Positions 44,623 to 55,431 are shown, numbered from the stretch's first letter. The stretch: 64,000 nucleotides of DNA from an uncultured bacterium (GCA_949299935.1 CASGCE010000017.1:62001-126000); one strand, 5' to 3'. Made by a program: numbers and translations. The notes: generated from the letters alone by a model not told the origin.

Positions 44623-44645
44623 AGTTTAGAAAGAAGGAGAGAGTA

Positions 44646-46046
44646 ATGGAAATAAAAGTATCAGATGATGTTAAAAAAATAGCGGTAGACGTGCTTGTAA
44701 TTAATCAGTTTGAGGGTGAAAAAACATCACAAGAGCTGGCGAACAAATATGCCATTGACCGTGACAACTTTAAGGGCAAATTAGGACAAACTTATTTACT
44801 GCAAACATACGGCCAAATACCCGCACAAAAAATTCTTATTATAGGATGCGGCAAACGTGCTTCATTTGGTGAAAATGAAGCACGGACTGCTGTTTATAAA
44901 GCCGTAAAAAAACTTCAACAAATGTTTGCCAAAACTGCAGCATTTGATTTTGAAGTTGGTTTTGACTGGGGAAAATCAGGAGTAATCGGGGCAATGCTGG
45001 CTGATTACGCTTTTGACAAATATAAATCTGAAAAAGCCACAAGAGTTGATGAAATAACTTTTGGCAATGTTTCAGAAGAAGCCGTAAGGGCGGGAAAAGT
45101 TTTCGGCAATGCAATGAACTTCACAAGAGATTTGGCAAATGAACCTGCAGCTTATGCAACACCATCAAAACTTGCAGAAATCGCTTTGAATATTGAAGGT
45201 CTTGAAACAAGAGTTTACGAAAAAAAAGAAATAGAAGAAATGGGTATGGGTGCATTTTTAGCCGTCGGACAAGGCAGTATTCAACCACCCAAATTCATCC
45301 ATATGAAATACACTTGCCCAAATCCGAAGAAAAAAATTGCAGTAATCGGTAAAGGTATATGCTTTGATTCAGGCGGGCTTGATTTAAAACCGCCATCATC
45401 AATGCTTACAATGCGTGATGATATGTCAGGAGCAGCATGTGTATTAGGTGTAATGCAAGCGTTAAAAGAATTTCACCCTCAAGTTGAAGTTCACGGGATT
45501 ATAGCAGCTTGTGAAAATATGGCAAGCGGAAGCGCATATAAACCGGGTGACATTTTAACTGCTAAAAACGGCAAAACTATCGAAGTTGATAATACCGATG
45601 CCGAAGGAAGATTAACTCTTGCAGATGCACTTTGTTATGCCTGTGAACTAGGAGTTGATGAAGTTATTGATATAGCAACGCTTACAGGAGCCTGCGTTGT
45701 AGCCTTGGGAACCTTCGTAACAGGTATTATGGGTAATGATGAAGATATGATTCACAAAATTATACGAACTGCAGAAAACGTTGGTGAAAAATATTGGCAA
45801 TTACCGATGTTCAAAGAATATTTCAACAGCCTCAAATCTGATATAGCAGATATGAAAAATACAGGCTCAAGACAAGGCGGCGCATCAATTGCCGGAATCT
45901 TCTTACAAGAATTCGTAAAAGATGTTAAATGGGCACACATTGATATTGCAGGGACAGCATTTTTAGAAAAACCTGAAAATGAATTCATAAAAGGTGCAAC
46001 CGGTGCAGGTGTAAGAACACTTTTGAGCTATATATTAAATTCGTAA
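44646..46046 (+). CDS. pepA: leucyl aminopeptidase (M17)
   Basis: Cytosolic two-metal aminopeptidase. The N-terminal macrodomain-like part (1-150) precedes the catalytic core with VIGKGICFDSGGLDLKPP (metal Lys and Asp), MRDDMSGAACVLG, and NTDAEGRLTLADALCYA, all ligands intact; MKNTGSRQGGASIAGIFLQEFV is the usual C-terminal part. Length 466 aa is slightly short of E. coli PepA (503). Strong AAGGAG site and an extended -10. A bidirectional terminator follows. Confidence 0.95.
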   Translation: MEIKVSDDVKKIAVDVLVINQFEGEKTSQELANKYAIDRDNFKGKLGQTYLLQTYGQIPAQKILIIGCGKRASFGENEARTAVYKAVKKLQQMFAKTAAFDFEVGFDWGKSGVIGAMLADYAFDKYKSEKATRVDEITFGNVSEEAVRAGKVFGNAMNFTRDLANEPAAYATPSKLAEIALNIEGLETRVYEKKEIEEMGMGAFLAVGQGSIQPPKFIHMKYTCPNPKKKIAVIGKGICFDSGGLDLKPPSSMLTMRDDMSGAACVLGVMQALKEFHPQVEVHGIIAACENMASGSAYKPGDILTAKNGKTIEVDNTDAEGRLTLADALCYACELGVDEVIDIATLTGACVVALGTFVTGIMGNDEDMIHKIIRTAENVGEKYWQLPMFKEYFNSLKSDIADMKNTGSRQGGASIAGIFLQEFVKDVKWAHIDIAGTAFLEKPENEFIKGATGAGVRTLLSYILNS

Positions 46047-46053
46047 ATAAAAA

Positions 46054-46083
46054 AAGCGGTCTTTTAAAGACCGCTTCTTTTTT
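46054..46083. terminator. bidirectional intrinsic terminator
   Basis: AAGCGGTCTT / AAGACCGCTT stem with A run before and T run after, between pepA and the convergent gene at 46082. Confidence 0.88.
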
Positions 46084-46453
46084 AAGCTTTTTTCCTATTG
46101 CCCTTATAAGCATCAACAATATTTGCAATCCATAGGGCTGCACCCGCCAAACCTAAAGCAACAGCTCCATACACTTTACAACCAGATAGTTTTGATAAAT
46201 ATTTTGTTGCACTAGATGCATTACTTGTTATTGTAGTTTCACTTGCCCTAAATACATCCTTTACAGCACTGCCTAATAGCGCACGAGTTCCAAGCACGGC
46301 TGCGATACTTGTACCCATATAAATCGCGCCCGCTTTGTTTCTACCGTCTAAAAATTGTCCCAAACCCGGTATAAAAACTGAACACCACGCTTTCCCAGAG
46401 CCACCTGTTTTATTTTGGGGTTGAATATTTGTACCGATTGCTTCTAATGCCAT
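46082..46453 (-). CDS. small membrane protein, TM2/DUF5683-like
   Basis: A 123-aa protein with the pattern FIPGLGQFLDGRNKAGAIYMG then a second hydrophobic segment and WIANIVDAYKGN at the end, as in TM2 and DUF5683-type proteins (Pro-Gly-x-Gly-Gln-x-hydrophobic, then Ala-Asp/Asn near the end). Function of these families is not known; they are small inner-membrane proteins. GAAGGAG precedes the ATG. It is convergent with pepA. Confidence 0.65.
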   Translation of the reverse strand: MALEAIGTNIQPQNKTGGSGKAWCSVFIPGLGQFLDGRNKAGAIYMGTSIAAVLGTRALLGSAVKDVFRASETTITSNASSATKYLSKLSGCKVYGAVALGLAGAALWIANIVDAYKGNRKKA

Positions 46454-46589
46454 AACTTCTCCTTCATGATTTATTTCTACCTACACATAAATTAAGCCAG
46501 AAAAGCCTAAAAAATTGCTGCAAAAAACATTTTATACCAACCTTTTTTACATTTCGTTACAATGTTTTATGATTTAACAGGCACGATTT

Positions 46590-47963
46590 TTAATTAAGCA
46601 AAAACTTCTCAATTCCGTCAGCAATAGCCTTTGCACATTTTTTCTGGAATTTGGAATCAATTAACATGGCATTGTCTTCAGGATTTATCAGATAAGCTAC
46701 TTCAATCAAAATACTCAACGCAGTGGTATTTCTTACAAGTGCAAGACTTCCTTGTCTTATATTATCATTTTGGGTGCCAAGTTGTTTATTCATTGAGGCT
46801 AAAATGTTTATAGCCAGCGGCTTTGCCTGATTATAATAAAAATAAATGCTCGTTCCGCGGTGCTTATTAGGATCCGCATTATCAGGCAGTGCATTTCCAT
46901 GTATACTTATTAAAAACATTGCATCATTTTCATTTGTAATATCAACACGCTCTTTCAAACCGACATAACTGTCATTGTTACGTGTCATAATAACTTTTGC
47001 ACCGCGTTTTTGCAACTCACGTTCCAAAAATTTTGCAATGGCAAGGTTGATATCTTTTTCTTTATCACCGCAGCAGCCTATTGCTCCGGATTCAGTTCCG
47101 CCATGCCCTGCATCAACTGCTATTTTTATATTTTTTAACGGATGCTGACTGTTTATTGACGGGAATTTTCTCACTTTAAACACAAAATTATTTCCGTCAT
47201 AACTTCCGCTGTAACCTATAAGTTTTTTGCTACCGATTTTCTCGCCATACGGAAAATTAAAAATGTATGTATTATCCTCACAATTATCTGCATTGTAGAA
47301 TTTTAAAGTAAGAACCTCACCTTCCGCTATTTCATAAGGCGTCTTTTTATCAAGGTAAAAAATAAATTTAAAAAACTCGGAATCTTCCCTACAATCATAA
47401 CCTCGAACAATAGCAGGGGAATTCAAATAACCTTCAAATGCTTTTACATTAGTTTTAGAAATCCAAGCCTTTTTATTTTCGCCCAAAACTACTCTGTAAA
47501 AGTTACTTTTTTCTCCGTCAATAGTCAGTGGAATATCTTTTTCAAAATGTGACATCCTGTTAACCCCCGCATCAACAGGGGAATTACGCAGCGGGGCATT
47601 ATCAACAGATGTCAGAAATTGTTTTCTGTTTTCGTATTCAATAAGTTTTGGCGGAGTATATACACCGCCTAAAACCTTTACAGGGCGATTTATTACATAA
47701 GTTTTTATATCAACACCATCAGTCAAAACAAACTCATTATGCCCTTCATTAAGGAAAACAACATGTGCAAACCCGCCTGAAGAATGTATTTTAACCCTTT
47801 CACCATTAATGGTTAAATTGTCCTTATTTTTTGCGGAACCAATAAAAAAAGTAGACGGAGAATTTATGATAACATCGTTCTTCTTGGGATACACAATATC
47901 AAATGCGTGAACAAGCTGCCCTGTTAACATTATTGTGATAACCGCCATAAAAAATTTATTCAT
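46590..47963 (-). CDS. secreted N-acetylmuramoyl-L-alanine amidase
   Basis: Periplasmic cell-wall amidase cutting between muramic acid and the stem peptide. Signal peptide (FFMAVITIMLTGQLVHA), an N-terminal beta-rich region of ~270 residues with an SH3-like or Ig-like look, then Amidase_3: VDAGHGGTESGAIG, KEKDINLAIA, LISIHGNALPD and ILIEVAYLINPEDN supply the zinc ligands and catalytic Glu. Length 457 aa. Leaderless-type start: TATTAT, six bases, ATG. Divergent from the penicillin-binding protein gene, so septal or wall remodelling genes are clustered here. Confidence 0.92.
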   Translation of the reverse strand: MNKFFMAVITIMLTGQLVHAFDIVYPKKNDVIINSPSTFFIGSAKNKDNLTINGERVKIHSSGGFAHVVFLNEGHNEFVLTDGVDIKTYVINRPVKVLGGVYTPPKLIEYENRKQFLTSVDNAPLRNSPVDAGVNRMSHFEKDIPLTIDGEKSNFYRVVLGENKKAWISKTNVKAFEGYLNSPAIVRGYDCREDSEFFKFIFYLDKKTPYEIAEGEVLTLKFYNADNCEDNTYIFNFPYGEKIGSKKLIGYSGSYDGNNFVFKVRKFPSINSQHPLKNIKIAVDAGHGGTESGAIGCCGDKEKDINLAIAKFLERELQKRGAKVIMTRNNDSYVGLKERVDITNENDAMFLISIHGNALPDNADPNKHRGTSIYFYYNQAKPLAINILASMNKQLGTQNDNIRQGSLALVRNTTALSILIEVAYLINPEDNAMLIDSKFQKKCAKAIADGIEKFLLN

Positions 47964-47969
47964 AACCTA

Positions 47970-47975
47970 ATAATA
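47970..47975 (-). promoter_or_regulatory. -10 box, leaderless start of the amidase gene
   Basis: TATTAT on the minus strand, then six bases (TAGGTT) and the ATG ending at 47963. Confidence 0.55.
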
Positions 47976-48066
47976 CTCCGATATTTACAAATAATAAACT
48001 TTTGTAATTTTATTTAATATTTAACTTTTTTAAGGTTATTATGATAAAATATTAACAGGTGGGGAT

Positions 48067-49821
48067 ATGCGACAAAGGAATATAGAAAAAGAAAAAGAAA
48101 AAAGAATGAAGGACTTTGAAATAGTTCTTGGGCTTTTGCAAATATTCTTTATCGTATTTGCCGTATTATTAGTGATATACCTTTTTATAATTCAAATAAT
48201 TGATGTAGACAAATATCGTGCAAAAGCCAGAAACCAACGCATTAACAGGAGTTTTGTAATGCGAGGTGACATATACGACAGAAACGGGATAAAACTTGCA
48301 ACCGATAAAGTGTATTCAGACGTGTACGCACACCCTAATAACTACGATTCATCACCTGAGGATTTGGCGGAAAGACTTGCCCCAATATTAAAAATGTCTT
48401 ACAGTGAGCTTTTAAATTCACTTAAAAAACCTGGACCGGTAATTACGATAAAGAAAGATATTGATAAAAACACGGCAAAAGAACTTGCTCAGCTGCATTT
48501 AAGAGAAATAAGCATGGGCAAAAAGAATACACGTACATATCCTCAAGGCAATCTGGCAGCACATGTATTAGGCTATTACAACTTTGACGCGGATATAGCA
48601 AACGGGGTCGAATACACAGCAAAAGACAAACTTGAACATGTTGAACATACAGTGAGGTATCAAAGAACGCGCGACGGCAAAATTATATACGATTTTATGA
48701 CAGATCCTGTTGCCACTACTACCAATCCCAAGGGGCAGGATATTACTCTTACAATTGATGCAGCCATACAACATGTTTGTGAAAAAGAGCTTCAAAAAAT
48801 GATTGATGAAAAAGAAGCTTTACGCGGGACAGTAATTGTAATGAACCCAAAAAACGGCGAAATACTTGCATATGCAGTATATCCCACATATGATCCGAAC
48901 AACTACAGGCGCGCAAGCGATCTGCAAATTAAGAACTGGACACTTACGGATGTATTTCCGCCGGGTTCCACGTTCAAAATAATCACTGTAGCAAGTGCCA
49001 TTGAACTGGGTAAAATAAACGAACATACACAAATACTTGATACGGGAAAAACTTCTATAGGGAAATGGGAGATAAAGAATTATGACTATAATGTACATCC
49101 TTATCCCGGAATGATTTCACTTGAATATTTATTTGAACATTCAAGTAATATAGGTTCAATTAATGTGGCAAAGACGATGACCTCAAAAGAGTTTTATGAT
49201 ATTTTGAAAAAGTTTGGGTTTGGTCAGCGTTCGGGAATAGATTTGCCCGGGGAATCCGCGGGTTTGCTGCCGGCATGGCACAAATGGGATAAAGGTATAC
49301 ATGCAACCATGGCATATGGTTACGGCACATCAGTTTCAGCTATGCAAATGGTAAGTGCCGTTGCTGCTTTAGCAAACAATGGTGTCAGAATAACGCCACA
49401 CGTTATTAAATATCCTCAAGAAGAATATGACCAAAAAATTCACTATACACAGGTGGTATCGCCAGAAACAGCCAAAACCGTTACAAAATTGCTTGCTGCA
49501 AGTGTAAATAACGGTAAATCCGTTATAAAAATGGATAAATACAATATAGCGGCTAAAACAGGAACATCAAATAAACCTAAAGAAGGAGGTTCCGGATATA
49601 CAGGCATGTCCTACACTTCAACAATAGGATACTTGCCGGCTACTGATCCGCAAGTAGTTATATATGTAATGATAGACAGTGCAAAAGTTGGTGCAATTTG
49701 GGGTAATACTGTTGCCGGACCTGTTTTTCATGAAGTGGCGGAGCAAACGGCAAGAATTTTAAACCTCAAACCTGATAAAATTCAACCAGTTAAGACTAAG
49801 GAGATAAATAATGAAACTTGA
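48067..49821 (+). CDS. penicillin-binding protein, FtsI/PBP2 class transpeptidase
   Basis: Class B penicillin-binding protein, anchored by one N-terminal helix (residues ~20-45), with a dimerisation domain (RGDIYDRNGIKLA at ~60) and a transpeptidase domain: S301-T-F-K304 nucleophile motif, S359-S-N361, and K497-T-G. No PASTA domain. Directly followed by murE with an 11-bp overlap, as in dcw clusters, so FtsI (septal peptidoglycan crosslinking) is the likeliest role. GGTGGGG precedes the ATG; a TGATAAAAT box lies upstream. The Arg/Lys/Glu-rich first 15 residues form the cytoplasmic tail. Confidence 0.92.
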   Translation: MRQRNIEKEKEKRMKDFEIVLGLLQIFFIVFAVLLVIYLFIIQIIDVDKYRAKARNQRINRSFVMRGDIYDRNGIKLATDKVYSDVYAHPNNYDSSPEDLAERLAPILKMSYSELLNSLKKPGPVITIKKDIDKNTAKELAQLHLREISMGKKNTRTYPQGNLAAHVLGYYNFDADIANGVEYTAKDKLEHVEHTVRYQRTRDGKIIYDFMTDPVATTTNPKGQDITLTIDAAIQHVCEKELQKMIDEKEALRGTVIVMNPKNGEILAYAVYPTYDPNNYRRASDLQIKNWTLTDVFPPGSTFKIITVASAIELGKINEHTQILDTGKTSIGKWEIKNYDYNVHPYPGMISLEYLFEHSSNIGSINVAKTMTSKEFYDILKKFGFGQRSGIDLPGESAGLLPAWHKWDKGIHATMAYGYGTSVSAMQMVSAVAALANNGVRITPHVIKYPQEEYDQKIHYTQVVSPETAKTVTKLLAASVNNGKSVIKMDKYNIAAKTGTSNKPKEGGSGYTGMSYTSTIGYLPATDPQVVIYVMIDSAKVGAIWGNTVAGPVFHEVAEQTARILNLKPDKIQPVKTKEINNET

Positions 49822-51283
49822 AGAACTTATCGAATATTTGGATTATAGAGATTTAGTAAATTTCAAAAGTGTTGAAATAAGCGGGATATCATACAATTCT
49901 AAAACAACTAAAAAGGGTGACATATTTGTATGTCTGGTAGGGGAACATACAGACGGACACAAATATGCACAGATGGCGGTCAATAACGGTGCGGTTGCAC
50001 TTTTGGCGGAGAAACCGCTGGAGATAAAAATTCCTCAAGTAATAGTCACGAATACTCGTCATAAAATTGCGGATATTGCGGACAGATTTTATTCAAGACC
50101 CTCTTTAGGTTTAAATCTTATAGGAGTAACGGGAACTAACGGTAAAACTACGGTAACACATTTAATACAACGAATTTTTGAAGAGAACCAGCAGAAATGT
50201 GCGCTTATAGGTACTTTAGGATACAAACTATCCTCAAACGGCGAATATCGTGATGCAAAACATACAACACCTCAGGCTCCAGAACTTCAGGCGACCTTAA
50301 GAATGATAAAAGATGTCGAAAAAATTGACAATGTTGTAATGGAAGTAAGCTCACACGCACTTGAACAAAACCGTGTGGGAGGATGCAGATTTGACGGTGC
50401 GGTATTTACAAATCTTACGCAAGATCACTTAGATTACCACATAACAATGGAAAACTATTTTCAAGCAAAAGCAATACTGTTTAAGAATTTAAAGGAAGGG
50501 TGTTTTGCGGTTGTTAATGCAGACGATAAATACGCTTCTAAGTTTCTTGATATAACTCCTAAAGTTGTAAATAAATATACTTATGGTGTCAAAAATAACG
50601 CTGATGTAATGGCAAAAAATATTGAGTTTTCTTTAAATGGAGTGGAATTTGTACTTAGCAGCAAGTATGGTGATTACAAAATGAGCCTTCATATGAACGG
50701 AATGTTCAGTGTTTATAATGTTTTGGCAGCAATAACAACGGCAATCGCCGAAAATATAAGCATAGAAGTTGCCCTAAAAGCACTGGAAAATGTAAAAGGT
50801 GTTGCAGGAAGATTTGAAGTAGTCGCCAAAAAACCGTTGGTGATAGTTGATTACGCGCATACACCTGACGGATTGGAAAATGTACTTAATTCAGCCAGAG
50901 AAATTACGCCAAAAGACGGGAATCTGATATGCTTATTCGGCTGCGGGGGAGACAGAGATGCAACAAAGCGTCCTAAAATGGGTGCTATTGCGGAAAAAAT
51001 TGCTGACAAAATTGTAATAACCTCAGACAACCCAAGAAGCGAAGACCCTCAACAAATAATAACCGATATACTTACGGGCTTAAAATCAGTTAATCCCGAA
51101 AAAGTTACTGTTGAACCAGACAGAGGCAGAGCTATTGAACTTTTAAAAACAATATCCGTCAACAATGACGTTATTGTTATTGCGGGAAAAGGTCATGAGG
51201 ACTATCAAATCTTAAAAGACAGAACAATTCACTTTGATGATAGAGAAGAAGCGCGAAAAGTTTTTGAAGGAACTTCTATTTGA
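49811..51283 (+). CDS. murE: UDP-MurNAc-L-Ala-D-Glu ligase adding the third residue
   Basis: Cytosolic ATP-dependent ligase adding the third amino acid to the peptidoglycan precursor. TGTNGKTTVTHL is the ATP loop, TTPQAPELQ and NLTQDHLDYH are family motifs, and DNPRSEDP near residue 410 is the meso-diaminopimelate signature (Lys-adding enzymes differ there), so DAP-type wall is predicted. Length 490 aa is normal. AAGGAG inside the end of the PBP gene provides coupled translation. Confidence 0.95.
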   Translation: MKLEELIEYLDYRDLVNFKSVEISGISYNSKTTKKGDIFVCLVGEHTDGHKYAQMAVNNGAVALLAEKPLEIKIPQVIVTNTRHKIADIADRFYSRPSLGLNLIGVTGTNGKTTVTHLIQRIFEENQQKCALIGTLGYKLSSNGEYRDAKHTTPQAPELQATLRMIKDVEKIDNVVMEVSSHALEQNRVGGCRFDGAVFTNLTQDHLDYHITMENYFQAKAILFKNLKEGCFAVVNADDKYASKFLDITPKVVNKYTYGVKNNADVMAKNIEFSLNGVEFVLSSKYGDYKMSLHMNGMFSVYNVLAAITTAIAENISIEVALKALENVKGVAGRFEVVAKKPLVIVDYAHTPDGLENVLNSAREITPKDGNLICLFGCGGDRDATKRPKMGAIAEKIADKIVITSDNPRSEDPQQIITDILTGLKSVNPEKVTVEPDRGRAIELLKTISVNNDVIVIAGKGHEDYQILKDRTIHFDDREEARKVFEGTSI

Positions 51284-51634
51284 AGTCATAAAGATTAACA
51301 GTTTAAAATAATGCGGTCTTATCATACCAATAATAAGCAATACCTGAACGGTTTACCGTTTCTGTATGTCATGCTGTTTATAATTATTATGTGAGCCAAC
51401 GTTTGTTTTAATATACAAGTACAATAAGCATATCAATGATGTAAATTCTTTTGATGAAATATATTTTGAACTGGGCAAATTTTGTCGATTAGTTTAAAAC
51501 CGGATTGTTTTCATTTTGGTAGGTCTTTTGTTTAGCCATGTATTTATTTTAACAAGTTCTTTCGTATTAAGGTGATTTTGTATCATTTTTAAATGTTTTT
51601 TGCAACATCTTAATATTTGGAATATAATTAAAAT
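51284..51634. other. 351-bp intergenic region, no gene recognised
   Basis: AT-rich, stop-dense. It contains a short palindrome AACGGT-TT-ACCGTT near 51339-51352 and the promoter of the NagA-like gene at its right end. A 30-odd-codon open stretch around 51395-51495 has no start or ribosome site and may be decayed coding sequence. Confidence 0.45.
51600..51628 (+). promoter_or_regulatory. promoter, leaderless start for 51635
   Basis: TTGCAA (51600-51605), a 17-bp spacer, TATAAT (51623-51628), six bases (TAAAAT) and the ATG. Confidence 0.75.
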
Positions 51635-52543
51635 ATGAAGACAAAGTTAATTATTGAACAACATTTTCACGGAGCATTCGGCATCAATTTTAACAATTGC
51701 AGTGTTGACGATGTTTTGGAGCTTTCAAAGGAAATCACAAAATACGGTATAGGCGGAATATTTCCAACGCTTGCAACTGACAGCGTAGATAATATAAAAA
51801 AACAAATCAGTATTATTAAAGAAGCTGCCCAAAAGCAAACCGCAGATATGGCAAGAATTTTTGGAGTTCACCTGGAAGGAATATTTCTCAACCCCGAGAA
51901 AAAAGGAATTCATGACGAAAAACACTTTCTTAAGCCAACCGTTGAGAATTACAAACTTATTGAAGATGATTTTATTAAAATCTTGACTTACGCACCGGAA
52001 CTGGATGAGAATTACGCACTTGCAAAGTACCTGATAACAAAAGATGTAAAAATTCAAGCAGGACATTGTCTTGGGGGAGATTTATCATACTGCGACGGGG
52101 TAACACATCTATTTAATGCAATGTCAGGCATTGTTCAGCGCGGGACTTCAACAGCGCTTACGGCACTCACTGATGATAGTGTCTATACCGAGATTATCGC
52201 AGACGGAGTACATATTTCAGATTCAATTATAAGACTTATTTTCAAGGCAAAACCGATTGACAAAATATTATTAATTTCAGACTGTTTGCCAATTACAAAA
52301 AGCGGATTGGAAGAAATGGTGTTTGAGGGAGAAACCATATACTTTGACGGAGAAAAAGCAACTTCAAAAGAAGGGACTTTAGCGGGAAGTACCAAGTTGC
52401 TACCCGATATAATTAAGCGTCTTGGTATAATGGGGCTTTTCCAACCCCAATTAATTGAAAACACGTACAAATATCATAATATAGAGCTTGGCGGCGAAGT
52501 TGATTGGGATGAAAATTTCAACATAGTTGGAGTAAAATTTTAA
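51635..52543 (+). CDS. nagA: NagA-like N-acetylglucosamine-6-phosphate deacetylase (short)
   Basis: Amidohydrolase that removes acetate from GlcNAc-6-phosphate. Present: EQHFHGAFG metal motif, [15 protein letters not shown] with the metal Glu, [21 protein letters not shown] and ISDCLPI, which has the catalytic Asp in the usual place. At 302 aa it is ~80 residues shorter than typical NagA and lacks the N-terminal beta-sandwich, starting close to the first metal motif; the leaderless promoter confirms that start. Activity is therefore likely but less certain. ilvD starts on the last base of its stop codon. Confidence 0.82.
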   Translation: MKTKLIIEQHFHGAFGINFNNCSVDDVLELSKEITKYGIGGIFPTLATDSVDNIKKQISIIKEAAQKQTADMARIFGVHLEGIFLNPEKKGIHDEKHFLKPTVENYKLIEDDFIKILTYAPELDENYALAKYLITKDVKIQAGHCLGGDLSYCDGVTHLFNAMSGIVQRGTSTALTALTDDSVYTEIIADGVHISDSIIRLIFKAKPIDKILLISDCLPITKSGLEEMVFEGETIYFDGEKATSKEGTLAGSTKLLPDIIKRLGIMGLFQPQLIENTYKYHNIELGGEVDWDENFNIVGVKF

Positions 52544-54192
52544 TGAAAAGTGACAATATAAAAAAAGGAATAGCCAGAACTCCGCACAGGGGACTTTTGA
52601 TGGCAACAGGTGTGAGCAAAAAAAATATGAACGCACCTTTTATTGGGATAGCAAGCTCATTTTCAGATCTTGTTCCTGGACATATCGGAATGCGTGATTT
52701 GGAACGTCAAATAGAAAAGGGTATCCACACATCAGGTGGTCAAGCATTTATTTTTGGAGTTCCTGCAATTTGTGACGGAATTGCAATGGGACATAGCGGA
52801 ATGCGATACTCCTTACCCTCAAGGGATTTAATAGCAGATTGCGTTGAAAGTGTTGCATCAGCACACCAACTTGATGGGCTTGTGTTACTTTCAAATTGCG
52901 ATAAAATTACGCCAGGAATGCTTATTGCGGCATTAAGATTAAATATTCCGACTATTATGGTAACCGCAGGGCCTATGCTTGACGGTATATGCAGGGGCGA
53001 AAACAAATTAACAATGGTTACAGGCTCATTTGAAGCCGTCGGACGTTATCTAAAAGGAGAAATCACAGAAGACCATCTTCTTGCTATGGAAGAAAATTCT
53101 TGTCCGTCAGCGGGTGCCTGTCAGGGTATGTATACAGCAAACACTATGGCCTGTTTGACAGAGGTGCTTGGAATGAGCTTGTCTTATTGTTCTTCAGCTT
53201 CTGCAGTATCTTCACAAAAACGTCGAATAGCATTTGAAAGCGGTATGCAAGTTGTAGAACTTATTAAAAGAGATTTAAAACCGTCTGATATTATAACAAA
53301 AAAGTCAATGGTAAACGCTATTATAACAGATTTGGCACTCGGGGGGTCTACAAATACTTTCCTTCATCTTCTTGCAATTGCAAATGCGGGCAATATTGAT
53401 ATTACAATTGATGATTTTGATAAATTAAGCCGTGAAGTTCATCAAATTGTAAAAATTAATCCGTCATCAAAACTAACTATGACAGATTTTCATGATGCAG
53501 GTGGTGTTCCTGCGGTTATGAAATCATTAAAAGATTTGCTAAACAACACCAAAACGTGCAGTGGATTATCAACAAAAGAAATCATAAAAAATGCTTGGCG
53601 AAAGGAGTCTATCATACCTGATTATGATAAATCATCCTACACCCAAGCGGGATTGGGAGTTTTATATGGTAATCTTGCAAAAGACGGGTGTGTGACAAAA
53701 ATTTCCGGTATTGCTCCTGAATGCTATCATTTTGAAGGCATTGCAAGAACATTTGATAGTGAAGAAGATGCTATGAAGGCACTCGAAACTGATAGAATAA
53801 AAGCGGGAGATGTTATAATAATTCGCTACGAAGGGCCTGTCGGCGGGCCGGGTATGCGTGAAATGCTTGCGCCGACATCTTTACTTGTTGGAAAAGGATT
53901 AGGCAAAACTTGTGCCTTGATAACCGACGGTAGATTTTCCGGTGCGACAAGAGGAATTTGCATAGGGCATGTTTGTCCCGAAGCGGCAAAAAACGGTGTA
54001 ATTGCCTTGGTTCAGGATGGAGATAAAATTAAAATTGACATCCCTTCTCGTTCAATAGAGCTGCTTGTTGATGAAAAAATTCTTGAAGAACGTAGAAAAG
54101 CTCTAAAACCTTTTGAATCAAAAGTAAAATCAGGATATCTTGCCAAATATGCTAAAAACGTAACTGACGCTTCTCACGGTGCACTGGTTTGA
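52543..54192 (+). CDS. ilvD: dihydroxy-acid dehydratase
   Basis: Iron-sulfur dehydratase of branched-chain amino-acid and CoA biosynthesis. Family motifs include [52 protein letters not shown] (cluster cysteines), [13 protein letters not shown], and [16 protein letters not shown] with [15 protein letters not shown] near the end. Length 549 aa is normal. TAATG overlap with the NagA-like gene couples the two, an unusual pairing with no obvious pathway link. Confidence 0.96.
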   Translation: MKSDNIKKGIARTPHRGLLMATGVSKKNMNAPFIGIASSFSDLVPGHIGMRDLERQIEKGIHTSGGQAFIFGVPAICDGIAMGHSGMRYSLPSRDLIADCVESVASAHQLDGLVLLSNCDKITPGMLIAALRLNIPTIMVTAGPMLDGICRGENKLTMVTGSFEAVGRYLKGEITEDHLLAMEENSCPSAGACQGMYTANTMACLTEVLGMSLSYCSSASAVSSQKRRIAFESGMQVVELIKRDLKPSDIITKKSMVNAIITDLALGGSTNTFLHLLAIANAGNIDITIDDFDKLSREVHQIVKINPSSKLTMTDFHDAGGVPAVMKSLKDLLNNTKTCSGLSTKEIIKNAWRKESIIPDYDKSSYTQAGLGVLYGNLAKDGCVTKISGIAPECYHFEGIARTFDSEEDAMKALETDRIKAGDVIIIRYEGPVGGPGMREMLAPTSLLVGKGLGKTCALITDGRFSGATRGICIGHVCPEAAKNGVIALVQDGDKIKIDIPSRSIELLVDEKILEERRKALKPFESKVKSGYLAKYAKNVTDASHGALV

Positions 54193-54250
54193 CAATAAAT
54201 ATTTTTTATATTGAGTTACTGCCCTAAAATTGTTGGCAAATGAGGTTATT

Positions 54251-55351
54251 ATGAGAAAACTATCCGATTTTACAGATGATATAAATAAATGTTCAAAATG
54301 CGGTAAATGTCAGGAGGTTTGCCCGATTTATAAGTTGACTGGTAATGATTGTGCAGTTTCAAGGGGTAAATTTTTAATGCTTCAGGGAGTTTTGAAAGGT
54401 GACTTAAAGCTTAGCAAAACAATCGAAAAATATCTTGATTTATGTCTAAAATGCGGTAAGTGTGAAGATTTTTGCCCTTCAGGTATCCACGTTTGCCAAA
54501 TTTTTAATGCAGCCAAATACGAGTACGTCAAAAACAAATTCTACGGTAAAATAACACGTTTTTTACAATCTCCTAAGGTATTCAATAAAATGTTAAATAT
54601 TTTTCAAAAAAACAACAGACTTACTGAAACTAAGACTCTGAAACCGGCTCACGATGATGAACATCATACTAAACTCTTATATTTTAAGGGTTGCGCAAAT
54701 ATAATAAATCCAAAGTCCGAAAGAGCAATGAAAAAAGTTTTGTCAAATTTTGATGTTGAATTGATTGAAAAGAATTTCGACTGCTGCGGAGTACCTTTTC
54801 TGTCAAGCGGGAATCTTAAACGTTATGAGGAAGCAAAAAAACATAATCTTGAACTTTTAAAGGGAGATTATGACTACATAGTAACTGATTGTGCCAGCTG
54901 CGAAAGCGCTTTGAAGGATTATGCAACACCTGACTGCTATAAGGAAACAGATGAGTTATATATCGTTAATATTTGTCATTTTCTTGCAATTCAAGATAAA
55001 AAATTTATTTTTAAAAAACCACTGAAAGTAACTTTTCACAAACCTTGCCACTTGAAATCCGATGCATTTATAAGACCGTTGATTGGCAGATGTATAAATG
55101 TTGAATATATTGAAGCTGAAAAACATGATGAATGCTGCGGATTTGCCGGTGAATTTGCCCTTCGTAATCCTAAATTATCGCTAAAAATGATGCGAGAAAA
55201 AGCACAGAATTTGGCTGCTACAGGTGCTGACATAATTTTAACCTCCTGCCCTGCCTGTATAATCGGAATCCAACAGGGATTTTTAGGCAAAAAACATCCT
55301 AAAATCATGAACATTATTGAATTCTTGGCTCTCGCAGATGAAATTATTTGA
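54251..55351 (+). CDS. GlcF-like iron-sulfur oxidoreductase subunit (CCG domains)
   Basis: Heterodisulfide-reductase/glycolate-oxidase type protein: two 4Fe-4S motifs (CSKCGKCQEVCPIYK and CLKCGKCEDFCPSG, residues ~11-75) and two CCG cysteine domains (NFDCCGVPFLSSGN and HDECCGFAGEFALRNP, each followed by a SCPAC-like segment). It passes electrons from a 2-hydroxyacid flavoprotein partner, usually GlcD/LldE-like; no flavoprotein gene is adjacent. The frame opens at 54230, but GAGG before the ATG at 54251 fixes the start; 366 aa. Confidence 0.87.
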   Translation: MRKLSDFTDDINKCSKCGKCQEVCPIYKLTGNDCAVSRGKFLMLQGVLKGDLKLSKTIEKYLDLCLKCGKCEDFCPSGIHVCQIFNAAKYEYVKNKFYGKITRFLQSPKVFNKMLNIFQKNNRLTETKTLKPAHDDEHHTKLLYFKGCANIINPKSERAMKKVLSNFDVELIEKNFDCCGVPFLSSGNLKRYEEAKKHNLELLKGDYDYIVTDCASCESALKDYATPDCYKETDELYIVNICHFLAIQDKKFIFKKPLKVTFHKPCHLKSDAFIRPLIGRCINVEYIEAEKHDECCGFAGEFALRNPKLSLKMMREKAQNLAATGADIILTSCPACIIGIQQGFLGKKHPKIMNIIEFLALADEII

Positions 55352-55431
55352 TATGAATTAATGGTCTAAAGTTGCATTATTTGTAAGATTAAGTTACAAT
55401 TAAAGTACAGTGGGGATAATCTGGAGGCGTG

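Noticed and set aside
51395-51495. Short open stretch encoding ~35 residues in the murE-nagA gap
   Set aside because: No start codon with ribosome site and no conservation evidence; may be decayed sequence.
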